DNA from: an uncultured Dysgonomonas sp. | GTDB taxonomy: Bacteria > Bacteroidota > Bacteroidia > Bacteroidales > Dysgonomonadaceae | Direction: 5' to 3' | Assembly (NCBI RefSeq): GCF_934668725.1 | Contig: NZ_CAKUOF010000007.1 | Location: forward strand, 1 to 64,000 | Length of the DNA stretch: 64,000 bases | Shown here: positions 56,499 to 64,000 of the stretch, piece by piece | Layout: each line of letters opens with the position of its first letter | Position numbering within the stretch: the stretch's first letter is position 1 | Notes under the pieces: generated by a model | The model's database searches: none | Told to the model about the DNA's origin: nothing | What the model saw: the letters and a program-made list of their open reading frames with translations, nothing else | Translations under genes and position numbers: made by a program

Positions 56499-58175
56499 AT
56501 GAAGAAAACATTATTGTTTTTAAATTGCCTGCTACTATTATTAGCAGGTTGTAGTCAAAATGAACTGGATCAAGACTATGTATCCGGTAGTAGAAACTCT
56601 CAATCGAACAAGATTCGCTGGTATGGAACCAAGCTATCCGAAGGTATTCAAACCCGAGGTGTTGCCGATGGCACAAAACGCTGGAATCAGGATGCAGGGG
56701 TTTACATTAAATTTATCAACTCTCCTGCAGACCAAACTATCATCGAGAAGGTAAAACAAACAGCAGCCGAATGGGAAGAGTATGCGGGTATTAAATTCCA
56801 TTTCGTTGAACAAGACAAAAGGGCGGATGTACGTATCGCTTTCGACTGGAATAACAACGATTGGCTTACTTGGTCTTATACTGGTAGTGATGCCAAATTC
56901 ATAGCAGATCAAAACCAGCCCACGGCTGTTTTTGGAGGTATAGAGTATTTGGATGAGACGGAGTTTAAAGGAGATGTACTTCGCTTATTCGGGCAAATAC
57001 TAGGTCTGGAATATGAGCAACGTCACCAAGAATGGAGTAAAAACGGCTACTGGAAGGATGCTTCTCAATTACAGGCTTATTGGGAAGATCAATTCGAAGG
57101 TTACAATATGGATTGGAGCCAGATACGTCAATACGTATTTGAACCTCTGACAGAAGCAACTGCCAATCAGTTACTAGAAACAAAGGAGATTGATGAACTT
57201 TCGGTAATGGCATGGCCGTATTACAACCGTAAGCAAACAACTAAGCTACTGGCAAACTATGAATTGTCGGAAGGAGACAAAACCTTTATTGCACGCTTAT
57301 ACCCTAAAACGGCTGTTACACTGCCTACTATCCAAGAAGCTTGGGTTGATGCCGGTTATTTCACTTGGACTGACGCTACTAAAACTGCATTAAAAATTAC
57401 AAAACTTGGAGCAGAGCAAGAATATTTACCAGATGTACGAGATGGTGAGCAATTGACTAGTGCCAACTCTATGTTTGCAAATTACAGAAATGGTCTCTTA
57501 GGCAATAATATTAACCTAAAAGATGTTCCTAAATTTAACAGCTCCAATATTACAGATTTTAGCTATATGTTTCTTAATTGCTATTTTTTAACCTCTGTTC
57601 CCAAATTAGATACTTCTAAAGGGACGAATTTCGAATATATGTTTGGTGGTTGTATATCTTTAGAAACTATTCCTTATATAGATACATCTAAGGGTACAAA
57701 TTTTGCCTATATGTTTACATCTTGTATAAAACTAACCAATATTCCCACTTTAGATACATCTAACGGAGTTGGAACTGCTTTTTACTTTATGTTCGAAGAT
57801 TGTCTATCTTTAACGACTATTCCCCTTTTGAACACCTCAAAAGCAAATGGATTTTGGGGAATGTTTAAAGGTTGTGAATCCTTAACCTCTGTACCGCTAC
57901 TAGATACTTCTGAAGGCACTACTTTTGCCGGCATGTTTTACAATTGTAAAACTATCAAATATATTCCACTCTTAGATACATCTAAAAACACTATATTTAG
58001 AAATATGTTCTATAATTGCAGTTCTTTGGTCACTATTCCTTTACTAAACACCTCAAAAGGCGAAGATTTTAGTGGGATGTTTATAAATTGTTCATCATTA
58101 ACAAGTAAACCTCAACTAGATTTATCAAATGCAACTAATGTACATCAGATGTATGGAGGAACTCCATGGGGATAA
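56499..58175 (+). CDS. Lipoprotein with inactive metzincin-like domain and DUF285 repeats
   Basis: This 558-residue protein has a lipobox LLLLLAGC with Cys18. Residues ~38-275 match the layout of astacin-like metzincins (KRWNQDAGVYIKF, AAEWEEYAGIKFHFV, VRIAFDWNNNDWLTWSYTG). The zinc motif that should read HEFGHxLGLxHE is RLFGQILGLEYE at 162-173: all three His ligands and the catalytic Glu are lost. Residues ~315-558 contain about nine DUF285 (BspA-like) repeats of roughly 25 residues, with the pattern MF-x2-C-x-SL-x2-IP-x-LDTSKG. It is probably a surface protein that binds a host or matrix ligand. A hairpin terminator follows at 58198-58228. Confidence 0.72.
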   Translation: MKKTLLFLNCLLLLLAGCSQNELDQDYVSGSRNSQSNKIRWYGTKLSEGIQTRGVADGTKRWNQDAGVYIKFINSPADQTIIEKVKQTAAEWEEYAGIKFHFVEQDKRADVRIAFDWNNNDWLTWSYTGSDAKFIADQNQPTAVFGGIEYLDETEFKGDVLRLFGQILGLEYEQRHQEWSKNGYWKDASQLQAYWEDQFEGYNMDWSQIRQYVFEPLTEATANQLLETKEIDELSVMAWPYYNRKQTTKLLANYELSEGDKTFIARLYPKTAVTLPTIQEAWVDAGYFTWTDATKTALKITKLGAEQEYLPDVRDGEQLTSANSMFANYRNGLLGNNINLKDVPKFNSSNITDFSYMFLNCYFLTSVPKLDTSKGTNFEYMFGGCISLETIPYIDTSKGTNFAYMFTSCIKLTNIPTLDTSNGVGTAFYFMFEDCLSLTTIPLLNTSKANGFWGMFKGCESLTSVPLLDTSEGTTFAGMFYNCKTIKYIPLLDTSKNTIFRNMFYNCSSLVTIPLLNTSKGEDFSGMFINCSSLTSKPQLDLSNATNVHQMYGGTPWG

Positions 58176-58197
58176 ATAATTATTACTAATAGCAAAT

Positions 58198-58228
58198 TTA
58201 AAGCGTGAAGTCTTACTTCACGCTTTAA
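58198..58228 (+). terminator. Terminator after the DUF285 lipoprotein gene
   Basis: TTTAAAGCGTGAAG and CTTCACGCTTTAAA form a stem with a 5-base loop, followed by TTTTT. Confidence 0.85.
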
Positions 58229-58310
58229 ATTTTTATTTGATTACTTCACAAGATAAATTAATGCGCTTATACCAACACTTAATACTCCCACAAATAATAG
58301 ATATAAACAA

Positions 58311-58349
58311 AAGAAAGAGCAGCTATATTTAATACCTGCTCTTTCTTTT
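58311..58349 (-). terminator. Terminator of the T9SS cargo unit
   Basis: AAGAAAGAGCAG and CTGCTCTTTCTT form a 12-bp stem downstream of the minus-strand pair 61136-58369. A and T runs on both sides could make it bidirectional. Confidence 0.8.
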
Positions 58350-58368
58350 TAATTATAAGTTACTATTC

Positions 58369-58686
58369 TTAAATAGAACTTTTACGTCTTCTTAGGAATA
58401 AAACCGATCCATAGATCAATCCTGCTATTACAATAGGCAATACAGCATCTCCTACCGGAGAACCAACGAAGCCACCGCCTCCCCATTCGGGGTTTCCATT
58501 ACCAGGTCCCAGATCACCATCAGTACCATCACCGGGAACACGTAGCGAAGGCGCTTCTGCCTGCACTTCATTTACTGCTATATTATCTTTATAGTAAGAA
58601 TCAGAAGGCAATAAATCCTGAGCCTGCACAATGCTACTTGCACTAAATAGTATTCCAAATATTATAAAACTTAAAAACTTTCTCAT
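58369..58686 (-). CDS. Small exported protein with C-terminal membrane anchor
   Basis: This 105-residue protein has a signal peptide (FIIFGILFSASSIVQAQ), a Gly-rich low-complexity middle (DGTDGDLGPGNGNPEWGGGG) and a C-terminal transmembrane helix ending in LRRRKSS, with SPVGDAVLPIVIAGL before it. The motif-helix-basic tail order looks like a sorting or anchoring signal, and similar small proteins follow T9SS cargo genes in Bacteroidales. It overlaps the end of the large upstream gene by 4 bp, so the two are coupled. The function is unknown. Confidence 0.7.
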   Translation of the reverse strand: MRKFLSFIIFGILFSASSIVQAQDLLPSDSYYKDNIAVNEVQAEAPSLRVPGDGTDGDLGPGNGNPEWGGGGFVGSPVGDAVLPIVIAGLIYGSVLFLRRRKSSI

Positions 58687-61136
58687 TTTACCAAAAATTT
58701 AGCAGCATATGATTTATTACCTACAACTTTCACGATATAAGCTCCCGGAGAGAATGGTTGAGTAATTTCTACAGTCGTATCATTCACCTTAGCCTGAGCT
58801 GCCATTCTTCCTTGTATATCGTATACCGATATTACACTTCCAAAATCAACATCATCAAAACCTGTAACAGTTAGTGTTCCATTTAAGTAATAAGATGTTA
58901 TAGATTTAGATTCCGAACCATTATCACCATCTTCAATACCCGAAGTATCAAATATAAATCTTAGAGAAAATCTATCAACAGCATCAGTCGCCTTAGAGGT
59001 AGTTGTATAAGTCTTACCACCAAATAAATCAAATTCTTTATTTGTTAGTTTATCTTTTAGCATTATACCTTTTACTCTATTAGCTGTTTCAAGACGTCCT
59101 GCTGTTATACTTATATTCTGAGCCGTAAGACTTGGAGTAACATATAATGTAACCGTTTCGCTTGTCGCAGACTGAGGCACACCCAATATATTAGATTCCA
59201 GAGCTACACCTGCATCACTCTTAGTATAAACTGTACTCATATTAGTCTGAGTAACAGCCCCTTCTTCGGTAGTAGTACGTGTTGTTGTCTGGTCGGAAGC
59301 AATTAGAGTAACTAATTTCTTAGTCCCTTCATAGTCAGGATTGGTCATAATATCCTGAGGTGTTCTGATAACAATAGCTGTTCTATCTGAAGTTTTAATT
59401 TTTTCATCTCTAATCTCAAATAAAAAGTCATCAACTAATTTATTCGGTTTAGAGGTTGATCTTAAGAAAAGAGCATTCTGAGTAATCGCTCTCGCTGATA
59501 AAGGTATTCTAAGAGTCTTACCCCCAATCCCACCATTAGGAGAATATAAAACAAACATTTGTAGTGGCGCAAGTATATTCTGAGCACTACCGGTTCCTGT
59601 GTCATAAGGATTACTTGCCGTTGCTCCCTCAGTTTTCATAACTCGATACTTAGCATTAACCATGACCCACTTATTACCCGGGCCGATACCACCCGGATTT
59701 AAAATATCGTAAGAACCAGATCCTACTGACGAAGGATCTAAAATCCACACTTTATTAGTAAAGTCACGAGGTGTTACTGTAGCATTTGCAACAATAACTC
59801 CCCCCCATTGTGTTACTGGCGATGCAGATGAAGTCATAAAATCACTAAGATCAAGAGGCACCATATATGGGTTTGCATAATAATTATATCCTTGAGAAAT
59901 AGCAAGACCTGATATATTTGAATAAGTAATAAACTCATTCCCATAAACAGCATTAAAGATAGCACTTGAACCATTGGGTGCAGCCACAGTCGAACTGCTT
60001 ACTACAGGATGCCCCCCCCAACCATTAGCACGGTAAACATTGTTCTTACTATTGAAAAATGGCCCAAAACGACTGAATTCATATTTCTCTTGTATACGCT
60101 CTGAGAACGAAGGTCTTTCATTTAATGGAACAGCCTGATATATAGGATGTAAATCATACTCATAATTAGCCGGATTAGTTCCTCTTAAATCTATGCCAAT
60201 AACAAAACCTTCTCCCGCTTTTAATGTACGTTGCGGATCAGTCATCGTGTTACCGGGAGTTCCACCGATTATACTTTCATTTTTAGGTATCATCAGGAAA
60301 TTCCAGAAAAAGTAATCGGATTTCATTTCAAAAAAAGGACTACCCATACCTATAAGGCTACGACCGTATCTCTCATCTATTTTGCCCCCGGTACCTCCTA
60401 CATTATAGTCATTGGGATTGTCCAATTGCAGATTTACCTGCACTGCTCCAAAATTATTGTGAAAATCCGGATCGTTTGATCCTCCTGACTCCGCAAATAC
60501 TGGGGTATTATTCGGAGCAAGAATACCGTAGGCAGTGCCTGCTGTTATCATAAAATGCGATAGCATAGTAGAATTGGCTGCATCATGCATAGATCCGGTA
60601 ATACCCGTAAAATCTGTAGCAATAGCTCTTCTTGAATCAAGAATCAGTCGTCCTTTCATTAAATACATGCTGGATGCTTCTGCCGCCAGTTCAGGAACAA
60701 GAGTTACATGTTTATTATTATCAATTTCTAAAATTGGAAATTTTATATAATTCTGCCCCTTCAAATACTGTCCATAATTAAGTCCGTATGTCAGCCCTGA
60801 AGCCAATTTGATAGACTGTGCAGTTGTTCCCCTAAAAACAAAACGGGATCTATCACTAGCATTGTAATTAAACACATTAGTATTAGCAGGGGTGCCACCG
60901 TTTAAATCATGAATAAAATCTCCGGTAAGAACCGTTCTTGAGTTATCTAACGTAATATTACATGCTGCAGTAGCATCATGACCGGCTATGAAATCGCCGT
61001 TAATATACAAGGTTGTGTTAGTAACATCCGTAGATTTAACTGACATAACTCCTTTATTATATAAAAAAGCAGTCTGAGCCACCAATGCAAACGGCGCAAA
61101 TCCAATTCCTACAAGCAAGAGTAGTTTTATTTTCAT
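58683..61136 (-). CDS. Large T9SS-sorted cell-surface protein
   Basis: This 817-residue protein has a signal peptide (LLLLVGIGFAPFALVAQ), a long beta-rich body with no recognised enzyme domain, and a C-terminal type A sorting domain (about the last 75 residues: GSVISVYDIQGRMAAQAKVN, then FSPGAYIVKVVGNKSYAAKF). That domain sends proteins through the type IX secretion system to the cell surface. It is coupled to the small anchored protein downstream. A TACCTTTG -7 box is at 61279-61286 (minus strand). It could be a structural surface layer or adhesion protein. Confidence 0.82.
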   Translation of the reverse strand: MKIKLLLLVGIGFAPFALVAQTAFLYNKGVMSVKSTDVTNTTLYINGDFIAGHDATAACNITLDNSRTVLTGDFIHDLNGGTPANTNVFNYNASDRSRFVFRGTTAQSIKLASGLTYGLNYGQYLKGQNYIKFPILEIDNNKHVTLVPELAAEASSMYLMKGRLILDSRRAIATDFTGITGSMHDAANSTMLSHFMITAGTAYGILAPNNTPVFAESGGSNDPDFHNNFGAVQVNLQLDNPNDYNVGGTGGKIDERYGRSLIGMGSPFFEMKSDYFFWNFLMIPKNESIIGGTPGNTMTDPQRTLKAGEGFVIGIDLRGTNPANYEYDLHPIYQAVPLNERPSFSERIQEKYEFSRFGPFFNSKNNVYRANGWGGHPVVSSSTVAAPNGSSAIFNAVYGNEFITYSNISGLAISQGYNYYANPYMVPLDLSDFMTSSASPVTQWGGVIVANATVTPRDFTNKVWILDPSSVGSGSYDILNPGGIGPGNKWVMVNAKYRVMKTEGATASNPYDTGTGSAQNILAPLQMFVLYSPNGGIGGKTLRIPLSARAITQNALFLRSTSKPNKLVDDFLFEIRDEKIKTSDRTAIVIRTPQDIMTNPDYEGTKKLVTLIASDQTTTRTTTEEGAVTQTNMSTVYTKSDAGVALESNILGVPQSATSETVTLYVTPSLTAQNISITAGRLETANRVKGIMLKDKLTNKEFDLFGGKTYTTTSKATDAVDRFSLRFIFDTSGIEDGDNGSESKSITSYYLNGTLTVTGFDDVDFGSVISVYDIQGRMAAQAKVNDTTVEITQPFSPGAYIVKVVGNKSYAAKFLVK

Positions 61137-61727
61137 ATCTTATTTTGTTCTGTTTAATCCTTTTTAGTCTCAACCATCTCATTACCAGCCAGTCCAAAAA
61201 GCCAAAATCCAATAACATTTGGCGGGTCAGAGATTATAACATTTAAAACAAATCCTAGAGAGTTCCGTATTTAAACGCCAAAGGTAATCATTTAGTTTAG
61301 TTTTAAAACACTCTCTTTATTCTCCTTCTTCTTATTTAAATAAATTTAACAAAAACACAAGATCATAAAACACTCTAATTATTCGATAGATAGCCCCTAT
61401 TAGCAATAGAAATAAGAGTCCATTACCCGGCAATAAAAACAGAACGGGAGAAGAATGTTAAATAAAAAACAGAGAGATTAAAGAGTATTTTATTACAAAA
61501 AGAAGAGAAATAAGTATCAACCCAGTAAAATCAAACCACACCATTTAAGATAACAACTATTAAAAAATGCTATAGATCCTTTACTCAAGAGATTTTCGTC
61601 TATTCATTTGTTATTATTTCACGGCATAAAAATGTTAACATTTACCTGAAGATCCATATATATATAATCTATATACTTTTTTCTTTATATTTGTAATATC
61701 CAGAATAAATACTGTAGTAAATAAACA
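61137..61727. other. Divergent intergenic region
   Basis: No gene is supported. It contains a minus-strand -7 box TACCTTTG (61279-61286) for the T9SS cargo gene and a plus-strand TATATTTG (61686-61693) for the gene at 61728. Confidence 0.45.
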
Positions 61728-62135
61728 ATGATTGAAAATACTCTCCTCAAACAACTCATTTTACAACATTCGGTATATAATAATAAAATATACGACAACA
61801 CTTCTATTTCAAGAGACTTAAAGATAGAGAGTGAAACGGCTGTTGGCTTTATAAAAGCATATTCCAAAGAATTCGATGTTGATATTTCCTCTTTTAACTT
61901 CACGAAATACTTTCCTCTAGACAATAAAGATGCGAACAAAAAAAATCCCTTCGATTTAACTGTCGGAGATTTAATACGAGGCATAAGAGTTGGTGAATTA
62001 AATGATAATGTAATAACATTTGAAGAAAACGACCCCAATTTACCTCCAAAACTAACTGCTAGAAAGATAATATTTGGAATAATACTGGTTCTTGCCGTAA
62101 CTGCAATATTAAGTATTATAGCTAATTGGCTATAA
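61728..62135 (+). CDS. Small C-terminally membrane-anchored protein, unknown
   Basis: This 135-residue protein has a soluble, helical N-terminal part (LKIESETAVGFIKAYSKEFD, then DLTVGDLIRGIR) and one C-terminal transmembrane helix (IIFGIILVLAVTAILSIIA). The N-terminal part faintly resembles acyl-carrier-like or DUF1493-type folds, but no phosphopantetheine DSL motif is present. It is followed by the polyprenyl synthetase gene, which has its own promoter. Confidence 0.6.
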   Translation: MIENTLLKQLILQHSVYNNKIYDNTSISRDLKIESETAVGFIKAYSKEFDVDISSFNFTKYFPLDNKDANKKNPFDLTVGDLIRGIRVGELNDNVITFEENDPNLPPKLTARKIIFGIILVLAVTAILSIIANWL

Positions 62136-62164
62136 TTAATTTAGTGCAATAAATATCTGTAACT

Positions 62165-62194
62165 TTTGATTTCAGCATAAAATATGTACTTTTG
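62165..62194 (+). promoter_or_regulatory. Canonical Bacteroidetes promoter of the polyprenyl synthetase gene
   Basis: TTTG at 62165-62168, an 18-bp spacer and TACTTTTG at 62187-62194 match the TTTG / TAnnTTTG consensus. The position places transcription start near 62200, which supports the ATG at 62213 over a TTG at 62192 that lies inside the -7 box. Confidence 0.7.
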
Positions 62195-62212
62195 GATATC
62201 AAATCCAGAATT

Positions 62213-63184
62213 ATGCTGTATACATTTTCCGACATACTGAACAAAATTAATGATGAGGTAAACTCTCTTAAGTTTGAGGGTAACCCCAAATCTCTATTTG
62301 AACCGATAGATTACATCCTCGAACTAGGAGGTAAACGTGTTCGTCCCGTACTGGCTGTAATGGCATATAACTTATACAAGGACGACATCGAGAAGTCAAT
62401 CCCTATTGCTTTGGGTATCGAAATTTTTCATAATTTCACCTTACTTCACGACGATTTAATGGATCGAGCAGACAAGCGCCGTGGCAAACCAACCGTGCAT
62501 ATTAAGTGGGATGATAATACTGCAGTTTTATCAGGTGATGCGATGCTAATAGAATCCTATAAAGAAATTGCCAAAACCGATCAAGCACATTTAAAGGAAG
62601 TCTTGTCTTTATTTTCAACTACAGCAACCGAAATTTGCTGCGGGCAGCAATTAGATATGGAGTTTGAGAAACGTTTAGATGTATCTATCGCTGAATACCT
62701 CGAGATGATACGCCTAAAAACGGCAGTCCTACTAGGATGTGCCTTAAAATGCGGCGCTATTGCCGCAGGAGCAGGAGCAGAAGATGCCGAGGCTCTATAT
62801 AATTTCGGGATCAATATAGGTTTGGCATTCCAACTGATGGATGATTTACTGGATGTATATGGAGATCCGGCCACCTTCGGAAAACGGATCGGAGGAGATA
62901 TCCTTTGTAATAAAAAAACTTTTTTACAAATCACAGCCCTTCAACACGAAGAAAGCAAAATTAAGTTACTGGACTGGATAAACAAAACCGATTTTGAGGA
63001 AACAGAAAAGATCAAGGCTGTTACGGAAATATATAATGAACTGAACTTAAAGGAGACATCGGCCGACATCATTCATGCTTATTACGAAAAAGGAATTTCA
63101 TATCTCGATTTAGTAAGTGTTGATTACACGAAAAAAAAGGAGCTAAGAGAGTTAGCCGAAAACTTATTAACTCGTAATTCATAA
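62213..63184 (+). CDS. Polyprenyl diphosphate synthase
   Basis: This protein of about 323 residues condenses isopentenyl diphosphate units onto an allylic primer, for quinone side chains or similar lipids. The first Asp-rich motif is HDDLMDRADKRRGKPTVH and the second is LMDDLLDVYGD, with GGKRVRP near the N-terminus and GDAMLIESY between. The chain length cannot be read reliably by eye. It is followed 23 bp later by a TatD gene on the same strand, probably cotranscribed. Confidence 0.93.
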   Translation: MLYTFSDILNKINDEVNSLKFEGNPKSLFEPIDYILELGGKRVRPVLAVMAYNLYKDDIEKSIPIALGIEIFHNFTLLHDDLMDRADKRRGKPTVHIKWDDNTAVLSGDAMLIESYKEIAKTDQAHLKEVLSLFSTTATEICCGQQLDMEFEKRLDVSIAEYLEMIRLKTAVLLGCALKCGAIAAGAGAEDAEALYNFGINIGLAFQLMDDLLDVYGDPATFGKRIGGDILCNKKTFLQITALQHEESKIKLLDWINKTDFEETEKIKAVTEIYNELNLKETSADIIHAYYEKGISYLDLVSVDYTKKKELRELAENLLTRNS

Positions 63185-63207
63185 GAAATAAATCCGATAA
63201 AAGCTAA

Positions 63208-63981
63208 ATGACTATCATAGATACGCATTCACATGCATACGACGAAAGCTTTGAAAATGACATACACGATGTTATATCCAGAGCAAAACAAGCAGGTATA
63301 ATAAACATATTGCTCCCCAATGTAGATATAGAATCTATAAAGGCATTAAATCAACTAGCTGAAAAATATCCGCAGTATTGCTTACCTATGATGGGATTAC
63401 ATCCAACAAGTGTGACCTCAAACTGGGAGTTGGATTTAACTAAAATTAAAGAACAATTTTTGACACATAAGTATATTGCTGTAGGCGAAATAGGAATAGA
63501 CTTATATTGGGACAAATCTTTGGAAAAGGAACAGAAAGCTGCTTTTGAAGAACAACTAAGATGGAGTATTGAATTTGACCTGCCTGTATCTATTCATTGT
63601 AGAAATGCAATCAGTGAATCTGTTGAATGTATAAAGAATATAGGTGCATCCAGATTAAGAGGCGTTTTCCACAGCTTCGGAGGGAATGCTGAAGAACTAC
63701 AAAGTGTACTGGCACTTCAAAATTTCTATTTGGGTATAAACGGAACAGTAACATACAAAAATTCTACATTGCCACAAGTTTTAACAGCAACAGACCTCTC
63801 TCGACTGATTATAGAGACAGATGCTCCCTATCTTCCGCCTGTACCTTACAGAGGAAAAAGAAACGAGCCATCCTACACTACTTATATTATAAATAAATTA
63901 GCTGAGATATATGAGCTTAACCCCGAAAAAGTTGGTGAAGTAACAACCTCCAATGCAAAAAGCCTCTTTTCGATAGATTAA
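63208..63981 (+). CDS. tatD: TatD-family DNase-like hydrolase
   Basis: This 257-residue metal-dependent TIM-barrel hydrolase has IDTHSHAY (metal His pair), MMGLHPTSV, AVGEIGIDLYWD (metal Glu), VSIHCRNA, GVFHSFGG and IIETDAPYLPPVPYRG (last Asp and conserved loop). Length and motifs match canonical TatD/YcfH deoxyribonucleases. It is downstream of the polyprenyl synthetase gene in the same direction. The short gap suggests one transcript. Confidence 0.93.
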   Translation: MTIIDTHSHAYDESFENDIHDVISRAKQAGIINILLPNVDIESIKALNQLAEKYPQYCLPMMGLHPTSVTSNWELDLTKIKEQFLTHKYIAVGEIGIDLYWDKSLEKEQKAAFEEQLRWSIEFDLPVSIHCRNAISESVECIKNIGASRLRGVFHSFGGNAEELQSVLALQNFYLGINGTVTYKNSTLPQVLTATDLSRLIIETDAPYLPPVPYRGKRNEPSYTTYIINKLAEIYELNPEKVGEVTTSNAKSLFSID

Positions 63982-64000
63982 CAAAGTTAGAGCTATTATT

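Noticed and set aside
62192..62212. TTG start for the polyprenyl synthetase
   Set aside because: It overlaps the -7 promoter box. The ATG at 62213 fits the family N-terminus.

Overview
The window reads as a Bacteroidetes (Bacteroidales) chromosome, close in flavour to Dysgonomonadaceae or Porphyromonadaceae. The signs are low GC, TAnnTTTG-type -7 promoter boxes with almost no Shine-Dalgarno sites, a type IX secretion C-terminal sorting domain, a Porin_10-type outer membrane protein, Arm-DNA-binding tyrosine integrases of the IntDOT type, and a single-chain pyruvate:ferredoxin oxidoreductase. The genus is an inference from style, not from a database match.

Positions ~61-32787 look like an integrated genomic island full of defence genes. 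Its right end is a tRNA-Ser(UGA) gene (32774-32858, minus). A tyrosine integrase (31303-32532) sits next to the tRNA 3' end, and 15 bases of that 3' end are repeated at 61-75. Both ends also share two subterminal motifs. From left to right the island carries: an ATPase of the DUF234 type; a broken integrase; a GNAT-like protein; a pair of small HTH regulators; a 1363-residue HNH-NACHT STAND protein; a two-gene RADAR locus (rdrB-rdrA); an IS110 remnant; an SF1 helicase with a C-terminal nuclease-like domain; an HNH endonuclease with a possible DNA sulfur-binding domain; a degenerate Fic-like protein; a second copy of the HTH pair; a second integrase next to a 3' tRNA fragment; a broken copy of the Fic-like gene; and a type I restriction-modification operon (xre-hsdM-hsdS-hsdR-YgjP-like metalloprotease). 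Two integrases, two HTH pairs, a tRNA fragment and several gene remnants suggest that at least two elements were stacked here.

From 32774 to the end the window is ordinary core chromosome. It holds an AddB-like nuclease; an exported three-gene cluster with two paralogous proteins flanking a PKD protein; an ansA-ykgJ-pldA-like operon; elaA-galE; rnpA-yidD; a B3/B4 protein; two TatD-family hydrolases; a ModF-like double ABC ATPase; a DUF2147 protein; a putative porin; a periplasmic binding protein; an AAA ATPase; nifJ; a lipoprotein joining a dead metzincin-like domain to DUF285 repeats; a T9SS cargo protein with a small C-terminally anchored partner; and a polyprenyl synthetase.

The defence genes form separate transcription units rather than one operon. 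RADAR is translationally coupled, the RM operon is tightly packed behind its own XRE regulator, and the HNH-NACHT gene stands alone. The most interesting items are the HNH-NACHT protein, the RADAR locus, the island boundaries, the duplicated HTH modules with paired 15-bp repeats, and the pseudo-protease lipoprotein.
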